From Streptomyces sp. Tue 6430 (GTDB taxonomy: Bacteria > Actinomycetota > Actinomycetes > Streptomycetales > Streptomycetaceae), in NCBI GenBank assembly GCA_021568835.1, contig JAKGSH010000003.1, forward strand, positions 186,001-250,000: a stretch of DNA of 64,000 nucleotides. Direction: 5' to 3'. The translations under genes were made by a program, and so were the position numbers. The notes beneath the pieces were generated by a model. It was given only the letters and a program-made list of their open reading frames with translations, did not search any database and had not been told where the DNA came from. Position 1 is the stretch's first letter. Each line of letters begins with the position of its first letter. This document shows, piece after piece, positions 19,252 to 31,153 of this stretch.

Positions 19252-19707
19252 TCAGTCCCCGTCCGGGGCCCCGCTGCCGCCCCCGGGCCGGCCCCACGCG
19301 TTGTACCGCACCAGGTACTCCGCGAACCGCTCCAGGTCGTCCTGCGGCCACCCGGCGAGCCGTTCGCGGAAGGCCGCGCGGCGGCTCTCGGTGACCTGGG
19401 CGAGGATGGCGCGGCCCGCGTCGGTCAGGTGCAGGACGTGCACGCGATGGTCCGCTGGGTCCCGGAGCCGTTCGATCAGCCCGGCCCGCTCCAGGGCGGA
19501 GACCTGGCGGCTCACGGTGGACTTGTCCAGGGCGTAGTGCGCGGCCAGGTCGGTGGCCCGGCGGCCGCCGCTGTCCTCCAGGTGACCGAGCAGCGTGTAC
19601 GACACCAGGGACAGCTCGGGATGCAGCCGGCCGGCCGAGGCGCGGGCCCGCCGGGCGAAGACCGTCATCTCGCGCTGGATGGTCTCCACCGCCTCGTGTG
19701 CGTCCAC
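19252..19707 (-). CDS. MarR-family transcriptional regulator
   Basis: 151 residues. The winged helix segment is RRATDLAAHYALDKSTVSRQ, VSALERAGLIERLRDPADHR, VHVLHLTDAGRAILA, with flanking dimerisation helices. GTG 19707 is selected because GGGAG lies just upstream and the protein then begins MDAHEAVETIQREM. A near-perfect palindrome 43 bp upstream is the likely autoregulatory operator. Confidence 0.88.
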   Translation of the reverse strand: MDAHEAVETIQREMTVFARRARASAGRLHPELSLVSYTLLGHLEDSGGRRATDLAAHYALDKSTVSRQVSALERAGLIERLRDPADHRVHVLHLTDAGRAILAQVTESRRAAFRERLAGWPQDDLERFAEYLVRYNAWGRPGGGSGAPDGD

Positions 19708-19749
19708 CTGCTCCCCCTCACCGTTCCCACGATCACCTCGGACCACCTC

Positions 19750-19764
19750 GTTGTACCGTACAAC
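19750..19764. promoter_or_regulatory. palindromic operator upstream of marR-type gene
   Basis: GTTGTACCGTACAAC: 7-bp perfect arms (GTTGTAC/GTACAAC) around one central base. It sits 43-57 bp upstream of the MarR start, in an AT-richer patch, as expected for a MarR autoregulatory site. Confidence 0.65.
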
Positions 19765-19978
19765 TTGACGTGGGGAGGCGCAGGCACGGGACGACCGGGG
19801 GCTCCCGCGCGGCGGTCCGGACCGCGGGTAGTCCGGACCGCACGGCAGTCGGGGCCGGGCGGCCGTCGGGACCGGGCGGCCGTCGGCCCGCGGACGGCCC
19901 CGGCCACGAGCGGCCGTGGAGGCGGGGGCCGTCACCGCGGTGGGAGTGCCACCCGCCGGTGGATCGGGGCGTACGGCG

Positions 19979-22071
19979 TCACCGTGCCCGTGCGCGCGCC
20001 ACGAGCAGGGCCACGTCGTCGTGGTTGTCGGGGTGGTGCAGGGCCCGCAGCAGCAGGTCGCACAGCTCCTCCAACGGGCGGGCCGGGTCGTCGAGGAGCG
20101 TCAGCAGCAGGTCCAGCCGCTCGTCGAGGGAGTGCGAGCGCGTCTCCACCAGTCCGTCGGTGTACAGCACGAGCTGGTCGCCGGGGCCGAGGCCGACGTC
20201 GGTCGAGGAGAAGGCCACCCCGCCCACCCCGAGCGGTGCTCCGGTGGGCAGGTCGAGCAGTTCCGGCGGGTGTCCGGCCCGTACGCGGGCGGGCGGCAGG
20301 TGCCCGGCGTTGGCGATCCGGCACCGTCCGAGACGCGGGTCGTGGACGACGTACAGGCACGTCGCTATGAAGTGGTCCAGCCCCGAGGCGATCCGGTCGA
20401 GGTGCTCGAGCAGCACCGCCGGATCGAGGTCGAGCGCGGCGAGCGTGGTCGTGGCGGTGCGCAGCCGGCCCATCGTGGCGGCGGCGTCGATGCCGCTGCC
20501 CATGACGTCGCCGACGACCAGGGCGGTCTTGTCGTCCGCCAGTGGGATGACGTCGAACCAGTCGCCGCCCACCTCGGTGGTCGCGCCGGCCGGCTGGTAG
20601 CGCGAGGCCACCTCCAGGCCACCGGTCACCGGCGGGTGGCTCGGCAGCAGGCTGCGCTGGAGGGTGAGCGCGGTGCCGCGGGCGTTCTGGTACCAGCGGG
20701 CGTTGTCGATCTGCACGGCCGCGCGGGCGGCCAGTTCCCGGGCGAGCAGCACGTCGTCGCGGCCGAACGGCAGCGGGTTGCGGGTCCGTTTCAGGTCGAG
20801 GGCGCCCAGCACCTCGCCGCGCGCGATGAGCGGCACCGCGAGGTAGGAGTGGACGCCCGCCCGTGCGAGGAGTCCGGCGGCCTCCGGGGAGCGGGCGATG
20901 CGCGCCAGGTCCTCGTCCTCGACCCGCGCCACCATGACCGGCCGGCCGGTGCGCACGCACTCGGTGACCAGCCGCTCGGGTGAGTAGCGGGCGGTCCGGC
21001 CGGGCGGATCGGCCGCGCTCAGTGCGTCCGGCGCGTCGGCGGCGCGGACGGCCAGGGCGCGGATCACGGCGGGCTCCGAAGGCCCCAGGCTGGTGCGCCG
21101 ACCCGCCACGACCGCGTCGAGCAGGTCCACGGCGGCGACGTCGGCCAGCTCCGGCACGGCCACGTCGGCCAGCTCGTCGGCGGTGCGTTCCAGGTCCAGG
21201 GTGGTGCCGATGCGGGCCGAGGCGTCGGCGATCAGGGCGAGGCGGCGGCGCGCGGCCTCGGCCTCGACGCCGGCGCGGTGGCGGTCGGTGACGTCGACGA
21301 CGGAGAGGGCGACGCCCAGCACGGTGTCGCGGGCGTCCTCCAGCCGGTACAGCGACACGGACAGGGTGCGGTCCGGGTCCTGGCCCTGGTCCGGGTTCGG
21401 ATTCGGGTCCAGGTCCGCGGGGGTGCGTCCGGTCGTCGGCCGGTCGACGACCGGCACCCCCGTCCGCAGCACCTCGCGGGCCGCCTCCTCCAGGGCGTCG
21501 GCGTCCAGCAGCGGGAGCACGTCACGGACCGTCCGGCCGAGGTGCTCCCCGGCGGGGACGCCGTCGATGCGCTCCAGCGCCGGGTTGACCGACACGTACC
21601 GCAGCCCGGTGTCGAGCACGGCGAGGCCGATGGGGACTGGGCGACCATGCGCGCCGACAGGGCCACGTCCCGCTCCAGGCGGCGCACCGTGGAATGGTCG
21701 GCGGCCAGACCGAGGGCGTAGACGTCGCCGCGGTCGTCGACGAGCCGCATGTTGCGGAACTCCACGAGGCGCGTGCTGCCGTCCTTGCGCCGGACGGGGA
21801 AGGCGCCCTCCCAGCTGCGGCCGGTCGCCATGACGTCGGAGAACAGCTTCACGACCAGTTCGACGTGCTCCTCGTGGACCATCACGTGGGCCGCGTAGCG
21901 CCCCAGCGCCTCCGCTGCCGGGTAGCCGAACAGCTCCTCGGCCTGCGGGCTCCACAGCACGATGCGGCCCTCGGCGTCCAGCACGACCGAGGCCACGTTG
22001 AGCACGTCCAGCAGGCCGCTGGGCCCCGTCGGGCCACCGGCCCCGGCCGCGGTCGATCCGGCTGCACTCAT
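19979..22071 (-). CDS. PAS-PAS-GAF SpoIIE/PP2C-type serine phosphatase
   Basis: About 697 residues. The first PAS domain (LLDVLNVASVVLDAEGRIVL, SPQAEELFGYPAAEALGR) is followed by a second (IGLAVLDTGLRYVSVNPALE) and a GAF domain (DASARIGTTLDLERTADELA ... LLARAGVHSYLAVPLIARG). The C-terminal SpoIIE phosphatase carries metal aspartates in VGGDWFDVIPL, VVGDVMGSGIDAA and LVLYTDGLVE. Such proteins dephosphorylate anti-anti-sigma factors in Streptomyces; no anti-sigma or STAS gene is adjacent here. The frame breaks near 21640 (tcccca for tccccca). The start is ATG 22071 with MSAAGST. Confidence 0.88.
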
Positions 22072-22313
22072 GCCACGCACCGCCTCCGTACGTCGACGCG
22101 GCACGCCGTCCCCCGTGCCGACTCCCCCGGTTCCACCGCGCTGAACCGTTTTCTCCCACGCATGGGGCACCGTTCCCATGCTCCTCCAGTACGGCGGCGC
22201 GCGCCGTTCTCCTCATGGTCCACGCCAATCCGTTCGATTGGTCTGTACATGACTATCGAAGGTGGCCACACTGTCCGCCGAGCGCGCATCCCACCCCCCG
22301 TCGGAGGAGACCC

Positions 22314-23202
22314 ATGCCCCTGCGCCCCGCCCGCGGACGCCGGCACACCCCGCGCACCGCCCTGATCGCCCTGATCGCCCTGGCCACGGCCGCCGCCGCG
22401 GCCCTCGCCGTCGCCCCGCCCGCCGCGGCCGCCGACACCTGGACCGAGGCGGGCTCCGACCGCGCCGACCCGCTGACCGAGAGCCAGGGCCTGGCCTCGG
22501 TCGAGGTCCCCGCGAACAGCGCCAACCGCTACACCGGCATCGGGACCATCCCGTTCGGGGTGAGCGCCCGCGGGTGGAACCACGTCGGCGACCCCGACGC
22601 CTCCTACGACGGCCACTACATCGAGCCCTACCAGCGGGACTCCGGCACCTCGAAGATGTACCGCGTGCAGGCGCCGGGCGGCGCCTGGTCGGAGTACGTC
22701 CACGCGCTCGGCCCCGGCGAGGCCCTGAACAACTCCTGGGTGGCCGTCGCGCCGGGGGCCGGTGGATGCTCGCGGGGAGTGGGGCACCATGACCCGGCTG
22801 ATCGTCCTGCCGACCCCCGGCGTCAACCCGAGCACCTCGCCCTCGGCGAACCTGCCGCAGGTCTCCACGGTCCACCTCGACCACGCGGTGCGCGACGTCC
22901 AGGGCTGCGACTTCACCGACCCGACCACCCTGCTGTGCTCCTCCGACGACCCGGCGGGCACCCTCTTCGGCATGACCAAGCCGCTGCTCCGGATCGACCT
23001 GTCGGCCGAGCCGGGCGACTCCGCGGACGTGAACGGCCACGTCACCGCCGTGCGCCAACTGCCGCTGCGCAGCTCCTGCCAGGGCTCCTTCGAGGCCGAG
23101 GGGATCGACTACGACCGGCGTACCGGCACCCTGCGGGTCATCGTCGTCTCGCCCGGCTTCTGCGTGCTGACGGACAGCAAGACCTACCGCTTCACGCGGT
23201 GA
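22314..23202 (+). CDS. secreted protein of unknown function
   Basis: About 295 residues with a classical signal peptide (RHTPRTALIALIALATAAAA followed by VAPPAAAADTW). The mature part contains SANRYTGIGTIPFGVSARGW, YIEPYQRDSGTSKMYRV and, after a frame break near 22758, TMTRLIVLPTPGVNPST and the cysteine-bearing segments VQGCDFTDPTTLLCSS and RSSCQGSFEAEGIDYD. Four cysteines suggest two disulfides. I do not recognise a functional family. ATG 22314 has GGAGGA 6 bp upstream. The region upstream (22240-22300) is AT-richer and probably carries its promoter. Confidence 0.7.
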
Positions 23203-23396
23203 CGCCCAGCCCCGGGCGCGGGGCGCCGTCGGGCCCCGAGGTGGAGCGTCGTCCGGCTCCCGGGCGGGGCGTCGTCGGGCCCCGGGCGGGGCGTCCAGGT
23301 GGTGCCCGTCCGGGGGAGTGGTGCTTTTCTTGGGATGTGGCGCGGTGGGCGGGGAACCCGCGACATCGCGCCACCGCCACGAGAGGAGCGATCACG

Positions 23397-23765
23397 ATGG
23401 ACCGCGAGCGATCCCATCCGGAGTCCGTCAGTCTCGAGATCAGCGACTGCAGCAAGGAGGACGCGCGGATCGTGTTCGACACGCTGTGCTCCTGCTTCGA
23501 GTCCGACCGCTGTGCCGAGGACGTGCCCGAACAGGTCGACGAGACCCGTCCGATGGTGTGGCTCGGCACCTTCGAGGTCGGCGACGTGCAGGACTGCGCC
23601 CGCCCGGCCCGCCTGTCGTCGTCGGTCACGGCCGACGTCCAGGGCGGCTACTGGGCGATCGAGCGGTTCCGTACGGCGCTGGACTCCATGTTCCGGGTCA
23701 AGGACCTGTCCTCCGCCTCCGGCGACCAGGAGACGGAGCTGCACCTGCTGCTCGAGAGCCGGTGA
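23397..23765 (+). CDS. small conserved hypothetical protein
   Basis: 122 residues from ATG 23397, with GAGAGGAG just upstream. Sequence is acidic with three cysteines in DTLCSCFESDRCAED and one later (DCARPARLSSSV), then GGYWAIERFRTALDSMFRV and a C-terminal ELHLLLES. No signal peptide or membrane segment. It is well formed for codon use but I know of no function; it reads like the small Streptomyces proteins found beside regulators. Confidence 0.7.
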   Translation: MDRERSHPESVSLEISDCSKEDARIVFDTLCSCFESDRCAEDVPEQVDETRPMVWLGTFEVGDVQDCARPARLSSSVTADVQGGYWAIERFRTALDSMFRVKDLSSASGDQETELHLLLESR

Positions 23766-23845
23766 CGGGCGAGACCGGCGACAGGACGCCGGTGACGGGC
23801 GAGACCGCCGTCACCGGCACCGGCACCGGCACCTGCACCTGCATC
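23761..23845. repeat. short direct repeats downstream of the small hypothetical gene
   Basis: ggtgacgggcgagacc occurs at 23761-23776 and 23791-23806. It is followed by an accggc hexamer tract with a degenerate cacctg continuation up to about 23840. No gene is supported between 23766 and 23997. Confidence 0.6.
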
Positions 23846-23901
23846 GACATCAGCACCGTCACCGACACCGGTGACGGTGACGCAGGAAGCGGGTGACGTG
23901 A

Positions 23902-26013
<2,112 letters not shown>

Positions 26014-26085
26014 GCCCTGCCGTCACCTTCCCGCCCGCCCCGCGACACCCCCGCACGCTCGCCGGAGGGGGACCCACCCGCCGCA

Positions 26086-26130
26086 CCGGGCCCTGACCCG
26101 AGTACGTCCCGTACGAGGATCGGGGCCCGG
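26086..26130 (+). terminator. hairpin downstream of fadH
   Basis: CCGGGCCC (26086-26093) pairs with GGGCCCGG (26123-26130), with an inner GTACGTCCCGTAC mini-hairpin. It lies between fadH and the PadR gene and may end or attenuate the fadH transcript. Confidence 0.5.
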
Positions 26131-26258
26131 CACTCCTCCAGGCCTCGGCCGGGGGACCTCGGAGCACGCACCTGACGCCGCGGGCCCGCCCTCCGGGCGG
26201 ACGACGGAAGGCGACGACAGGAGCGGGGGGCGACCCCGTCCGTCCCTAGGATGAGCCC

Positions 26259-26806
26259 ATGTCACTCCCGCACGCGATCCTCACCGCTCTGCTCGAGAAG
26301 CCGTCGTCGGGGCTCGACCTGACCCGCCGGTTCGACAAGTCGATCGGCTACTTCTGGTCGGCGACGCACCAGCAGATCTACCGCGAGCTGGGACGACTGG
26401 AGGCCGAGGGCTTCATCCGCGCGCTGCCCGCCGAGCAGCCGGCCCGCGGCCAGCGCAAGAGCTACGAGGTCCTGCCCGCGGGCCGCGCCGAACTCCAGCG
26501 GTGGACGGCCGCGGCGCAGGACCCCAAGCCGCACCGCGACGCGCTGCTGCTGCGGTTGCGGGCCGCCGCCGTCGTCGGCACCGCGGGCCTCGAGGCCGAC
26601 CTGCGTCGCCACCTGGACCTGCACCGCCGGCAGTTGGCCGAGTACGAGGAGATCGAGGAGCGGGACTTCCCGCCGGTGACGACAGCGCGCAGGTCAGGCT
26701 CCAGCACCTGGTGCTGCGCGCCGGCATCGAGCTGGAGACCTTCTGGACCCAGTGGCTGACCGAGGCACTGGCAGGCCTGCCCGGCCCCGCCGAGCAGGCA
26801 CCGTAG
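26259..26806 (+). CDS. PadR-family transcriptional regulator
   Basis: About 182 residues. N-terminal winged helix MSLPHAILTALLEKPSSGLD, FDKSIGYFWSATHQQIYREL, RGQRKSYEVLPAGRAELQRW, then a helical C-terminal domain (LLRLRAAAVVGTAGLEADLR, LDLHRRQLAEYEEIEERDF). A frame break near 26684 is fixed by one base, giving LQHLVLRAGIELETFWTQWL. ATG 26259. It is downstream of fadH on the same strand; the perfect palindrome at 23922 is its probable target. Confidence 0.85.
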
Positions 26807-26885
26807 GTCAGGTCAGGTCAGGTCAGGTCAGGCGTCAGGCGTCAGGCGCCCGGCGTCAGGTCTCAGACGCCGGGCGCCTGACGCC
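26807..26885. terminator. pentamer repeat and perfect 20-bp-stem terminator
   Basis: A (GGTCA)n tract runs from just after the PadR stop to about 26832. The segments 26838-26857 and 26866-26885 are perfect reverse complements (20-bp stem) around an 8-nt loop. It separates the PadR gene from the convergent secreted protein gene and should act in both directions. A degenerate gagccggtca repeat continues to about 26950. Confidence 0.8.
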
Positions 26886-26938
26886 GGGGACCGCTCCGGG
26901 TGCGGCGACGGGAGCCGGTCAGAGCCGGTCAGAGCCGG

Positions 26939-27478
26939 TCACAGCCGGTACGGCTTCGTGCGGCGGCGCAGGAACCAGGCCGTCGCGATCACGCCCGTGC
27001 CGACCAGGACGCCGCCCGCCACGAGCGTGACGGTGCCGTAGTCGCGGGTGGCGCCGCCCACGCCGCCCAGCACGCCGCGGGTCGGCGAGGCCGTCGCGGA
27101 GATCGTCGGCGTGGTGGCGGGGGACACGATCACGGACTGGGTGCCGGCGGTGCTGCCGCTGGAGCACATCACGACGACCGTGTGCGTGCCCTGGGAGACG
27201 TTGGACCAGGCCGCGGACTGGCTGACGCTGGTGCCCGACAGGGCCACCTGGCGGCCCTGGGCGAAGTTCGCCTGGTTGCTGTCGAGCAACGCCGCCGTGC
27301 CCCAGCTGCCGTTGATCTGGGCGCACGCGCTGGTCACCACGGACACCGTGGAGCCGGACGTGCTGACGGAGATGCCCGAGGTCCGCGCGGCGGCGGGCTG
27401 GGCGGTCACGGCGAGGGGCAGCGCGGCGGCGGCCGCCATGGTCAGTCCGCAGCGGGCGAGAAGAGGGGAAGTGCGCAT
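26939..27478 (-). CDS. secreted, C-terminally membrane-anchored protein
   Basis: 179 residues. The signal peptide is MRTSPLLARCGLTMAAAAAL with PLAVTAQPAAA. A Ser/Thr/Val-rich domain follows with two cysteines (SVVTSACAQINGSWGTAALL, HTVVVMCSSGSTAGTQSVIV), then a TISATASPTRG stalk, one C-terminal helix (GTVTLVAGGVLVGTGVIATA) and an Arg/Lys tail. The architecture resembles Streptomyces cell-surface proteins, but there is no LPxTG/LAxTG motif. ATG 27478 has GGAGGAC upstream. Function unknown. Confidence 0.75.
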   Translation of the reverse strand: MRTSPLLARCGLTMAAAAALPLAVTAQPAAARTSGISVSTSGSTVSVVTSACAQINGSWGTAALLDSNQANFAQGRQVALSGTSVSQSAAWSNVSQGTHTVVVMCSSGSTAGTQSVIVSPATTPTISATASPTRGVLGGVGGATRDYGTVTLVAGGVLVGTGVIATAWFLRRRTKPYRL

Positions 27479-27672
27479 CGGATGTCCTCCGGCGGCACGG
27501 TTGGCGACCTTGCGCCGCCGAGGGTCGGGTACGCCCGTGCTGCCTTCAGAGGCAGCCAACGTCCGCCCGTCCCGGCCCGCACTCCGGCTGCCGCCGGGCA
27601 GGTGACGGATTCCGCCGGACGGCGCAGAACGACCCCCCGTCCGCTTGCGCTCCCGCGGCCGGACCGCTGTGG

Positions 27673-28679
27673 TCAGCGTGCGCCCGAGCTCCCCGAGCTC
27701 CCCGAGCTCCCCGTGGTCACCGTTCGCTCCGCGGAGAACGCCCCCCACGTGCCGTCCGGCAGCCGTGCCCGCAGCCGCACCCGGTGCCCGGCACCGGCCT
27801 CGCGCCCCACGTAGAAGCTGTGGGAGGCCGGCCCCGCGGCGGTGTCCCGCCCCAGACCAGCGAGGTGGCCGGCTGTCCGTCGAGCTGGATCTGGTACTCC
27901 GTGACCGTCCCGTCGACCCGCGGCGGCACCCAGGACAGGTCGATGAAGTACGCCCCGTCGGCACGGCGGGTCGTCGCCCGGAAGTCCGTCGGCGCGGTGT
28001 CTTCTCCCTCGTGCCCCTCGTGCCCCTCGTGCCCCTCGTCGCCGCCCGGCGCGGTGCTCAGGCGCACGGTCGCACCGGCGGGGGAGAGGTTGTCGGCCGC
28101 GTCCCGCGCCCGGACGGTGAAGGAGTACCGGGTGCCCGGCCGGAGTCCCGTCACCACGGCCGCCGTCTGGTTCCCGCCGACACTGTGGATCTTCGTCCCG
28201 CCCTGGAAGACGTCGTACGACACCACCCCGCGGTCGTCCGTGGCCGCCGTCCAGGACAACCGGACGGCCCGGCTGCCCGCCGCCCGGCCCGTGGCACTGC
28301 CCGGCCGGGTCGGTGCCGAACGGTCCGCCGTGGTCGCCGCCGGAGTCGTCGCCCGTGCCTCGCGGCTGTGCGGCCCGAGCCGGCCCCCGGCGTCGCGGGC
28401 CCGGACGGTGAAGACATAGGCGGTGGACGGCGTGAGGCGGGTGACGTCGAGCATCCGCCGGGAACCGGGCACGTCCGCGACCTTCGAGGTGCCCCGGTAC
28501 ACCTCGTAACCGCTCACCGCCGGGAGCGCGTTCCACATCACGTGCACGCTGGTCGCGCTGCCCGCCTCGGCGGTGACCCCCGTCGGCGCACCCGGCGCCC
28601 GTCCCTCGTCACCGCCGCCCGGCGCGGCGCAGCCGCAGCACAGGGCGAGGATCCCTCCGCACAGCACGACGCGTCGCAC
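27673..28679 (-). CDS. secreted fibronectin type III repeat lipoprotein
   Basis: About 335 residues. A short lipoprotein-like signal (VRRVVLCGGILALCCGCAAP) is followed by three FN3 domains: APTGVTAEAGSATSVHVMWN...YEVYRGT, RPGSATGRAAGSRAVRLSWT...YDVFQGG and TDFRATTRRADGAYFIDLSW. They are joined by a GHEGHEGHEGED linker, and the C-terminus is GSSGSSGSSGAR. The frame breaks near 27845 and one base restores SFYVGREAGAGHRVRLRARL. FN3 arrays in Streptomyces often come from glycoside hydrolases, but no catalytic domain is present here. Start GTG 28679 has GAGG upstream. Confidence 0.75.
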
Positions 28680-29442
28680 GGTTTCGCCTCCCGGACCGGC
28701 ACGGCGGCAATGGTCCGGACCAATATGGCGCGTCGGCGTGAGCACATCAAGAGGGGGTGCGGTACGGGGTTGGCGGGTGGTCCGGGGAGTTACGTATGCT
28801 GATCCTCCTCGCGGCTGAACCCTGCCTGCACGCAAGGCAGTTCATGCCGGTGACGCGGGCCGCTGTCGTCGCTGATCCCGCGCCGGCGGGGTTGCCGGGC
28901 GGCCGGTGCCGGGAGGCGCCGGCCGCCGCCCCCTGTCGTACCGTCGGAAGATCCACGGTCCGCGCATGCCGTCGGAACGCCGGCGCCACTGCCCCGTACG
29001 GCCCCGGGGCGCTGGACCTCGGACGCGACCGGCCTCAGACGGGGCCGGGTGTCCGTCCCTGTCCCCGACGGGAGGGCACTCGAGGTGCGTGTCCAGTCGC
29101 TGACGCCGGCCGTGGCCGGCCTCGCTCTGCCGGCCCCGGTCCCACCACCCGCCGCCGCGGTCCGGGCCCTCGACGTCCCCCGGAGACCGGCGACGCGGCA
29201 GGAGGGTTCCGTGAGCGCCTCGGCACTGCCGGCCCGGGTGAGTGCCTGCGTCCCGGTCTCCCGCGGCCGCTACCGCACGGATGCCGGCGCGCCCGCCACG
29301 GTTCCGGTCTGCGGGGCCGACGGCGCGGTCTTCCGGACGGCGGACCCGTCGGCACGGTTCGGCCTGCCGGGACGGGGCCCCCTCTGGACGGTCTGCGCCC
29401 GTTTCGACGAGGCTGCCCGTCTCGGCGGGGCCGCCTGTTTCC
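28680..29442. other. region without a supported gene
   Basis: No confident gene. A plus-strand frame is open from about 29049 to 29460 with high third-position GC (RALEVRVQSLTPAVAGLALP, RTADPSARFGLPGRGPLWTV), but I do not recognise it and neither strand gives a family match. It may hold the decayed start of the TetR gene that follows, since that gene lacks its first helix. Confidence 0.3.
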
Positions 29443-29988
29443 GTGGTCGTCGCGCAGGGCGTCACCGCGACCACCGGCGAGCAGATCGGACAGGCGGTCG
29501 GCGTCTCGGCGCGGACCGTGTGGCGGTACTTCCCCAGCAAGGAGAACTGCGTCAGCCCGCTCCTGTCGGCGGGCATCGAGCGGATGGCCGACGGTCTGCG
29601 CGAGTGGCGTCCCGGACAGTCCCTGGAGGAGGCCCTGACCCGGGACCCGGCCACGGGCGGACGCCTCCTCGCCGGCCCCGAACCCGCCACCCTCGGCGCA
29701 CTCGTCCGGCTCACCCGCACCGAGCCCGGCCTGCGCGCGGTCTGGCTCCAGACGTACTACGAGGCCGAGCCGGCGTTCGCCCGCGCGCTCGCCGACCGGG
29801 CCGGGCTGCCGCCCGACGACCTGCGGTGCACGATCCGGGCGGCGATGTTCAACGCGGCCCTGCGCGCGGCCGTGGAGCAGCACGCCTGGCGCGGCGCCGA
29901 CCCGCGCGCGGACAAGGCAGCGACGGAAGCCGAACTGGCGGCGGCCGTCCGGCTGGCCTTCGCCGTCGCCGAGGAAGGGCTGAGCTGA
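29443..29988 (+). CDS. TetR-family regulator lacking the normal N-terminus
   Basis: 181 residues from GTG 29443. The second half of the TetR DNA-binding domain is clear (VTATTGEQIGQAVGVSARTV, WRYFPSKENCV), followed by a TetR C-terminal ligand domain (LLAGPEPATLGALVRLTRTE, AVWLQTYYEAEPAFARALAD). The first helix, normally about 25 residues of the RRxILDAAxxLFAERGF type, is missing. The upstream sequence in this frame is Arg/Pro-rich and not TetR-like. Either an N-terminal rearrangement or base losses upstream explain this. Confidence 0.6.
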   Translation: MVVAQGVTATTGEQIGQAVGVSARTVWRYFPSKENCVSPLLSAGIERMADGLREWRPGQSLEEALTRDPATGGRLLAGPEPATLGALVRLTRTEPGLRAVWLQTYYEAEPAFARALADRAGLPPDDLRCTIRAAMFNAALRAAVEQHAWRGADPRADKAATEAELAAAVRLAFAVAEEGLS

Positions 29989-30087
29989 GGCGACGGCGAA
30001 GGCGGGGAGGGGCAGGGCGAGGGCGCGTGCGAGGGCCGGTGGGCCGGCGCGGGCCTCGCACGGTCGCGCCGCCCCGGGCGCCCGTCG

Positions 30088-30510
30088 TCAGACCTTGCGG
30101 TAGGTGTACGCCTCCGAGGCGGCCGCCTCGACCGCGTCCAGGCCGGCTCCGGTGGAGGCCGTGACGACGGCGGCCACCGCGCCCTCCACGAACGGCGCGT
30201 CCACCAGACGCGTGCCGTCGGGGAGTTCGTCCCCCTCGGCGAGCAGCGTCTTCACGGTCAGCACGGCACTCCCGAGGTCGGCGAGGACGGCGACCCCGGC
30301 ACCGCGGTCGACCGAGGCGGCAGCGGCGGCTATCAGCTCCGCGCTCGTCCCCAGCCCACCCGCCTCCGTGCCGCCCGCCGGGGCGACGGGCACGGCGGCG
30401 CCGCCGCCCGCGAGTCCCTGGGCCAGCTCGGCGACCGAGGCCGCCACCTGCGCACTGTGCGAGACGAGCACGATGCCCACCAGCTTGTCGTCGGTCACGG
30501 CCGCACTCAC
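30088..30510 (-). CDS. dhaM: PTS-dependent dihydroxyacetone kinase phosphotransferase subunit DhaM
   Basis: 140 residues, the EIIA-mannose-like single-domain form. LVGIVLVSHSAQVAASVAEL holds the phosphorylated histidine (H18), followed by GVAVLADLGSAVLTVKTLL and VEGAVAAVVTASTGAGLDAV. It passes phosphate from HPr to the ADP bound in DhaL. GTG 30510 overlaps the dhaL stop (GTGA). It is the last gene of dhaK-dhaL-dhaM. Confidence 0.9.
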   Translation of the reverse strand: MSAAVTDDKLVGIVLVSHSAQVAASVAELAQGLAGGGAAVPVAPAGGTEAGGLGTSAELIAAAAASVDRGAGVAVLADLGSAVLTVKTLLAEGDELPDGTRLVDAPFVEGAVAAVVTASTGAGLDAVEAAASEAYTYRKV

Positions 30511-31106
30511 TCCCCGTTCGCTTCCGCGAGACCCGCGACCAGCAGCGCCGACGAGGTGGCGCCCGGGTCCTGGTGTCCGATGCTGCGCTCGCCCAGGTAA
30601 CTCGCCCGACCCTTGCGGGCCTGGAGCGGAACGGTGGCCAGGGCGCCCTGTTCGGCCGCGGCCCGCGCCGCCCCGAAGCCGTCGCCCAGGGCGTCCACGG
30701 CGGGCACCAGCGCGTCGATCATCGTCGCGTCGCCCGGCGCCGCCCCGCCCAGCCGCATGACCCCGTCGACCCCGGCGCGGAACGCCCGCGCGAACTCCTC
30801 CTCGCTCACCTCGGCCGCCTCCCCGAGCGCCTTGCCGGTCCCGCGCAGCAGCGTGCCGTACAGCGGCCCGGAGGCCCCGCCGACCGTCGAGATGAGCCGG
30901 CGCCCGGCCAGGACGAGGACGGCCCCGGGGGTGGCGGGCGGCTCCTTCTCCAGGGCGGCGACGACGGCGGTGAACCCCCGCTGGAGGTTGCTGCCGTGGT
31001 CGGCGTCGCCGATCGGCGAGTCGAGAGCGGTGAGCCGGTCCGCCTCACGGTCGACGGACGCGGCGGTCGTCGTCATCCAGCGGCGGAAGAAGTCGACGTC
31101 GAGCAC
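30507..31106 (-). CDS. dhaL: dihydroxyacetone kinase subunit DhaL
   Basis: 199 residues. The ADP/Mg site is DSPIGDADHGSNLQRGF, followed by STVGGASGPLYGTLLRG, GDATMIDALVPAVDAL and ARKGRASYLGERSIGHQDPG. DhaL transfers phosphate from DhaM to dihydroxyacetone on DhaK. GTG 31106 has AAGGAG 6 bp upstream. Its stop overlaps dhaM. The frame is intact. Confidence 0.92.
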   Translation of the reverse strand: MLDVDFFRRWMTTTAASVDREADRLTALDSPIGDADHGSNLQRGFTAVVAALEKEPPATPGAVLVLAGRRLISTVGGASGPLYGTLLRGTGKALGEAAEVSEEEFARAFRAGVDGVMRLGGAAPGDATMIDALVPAVDALGDGFGAARAAAEQGALATVPLQARKGRASYLGERSIGHQDPGATSSALLVAGLAEANGE

Positions 31107-31153
31107 GGGATCTCCTTGCGTGGTCGGTACGGTGATCGCTTGCGTCCGCCTGA

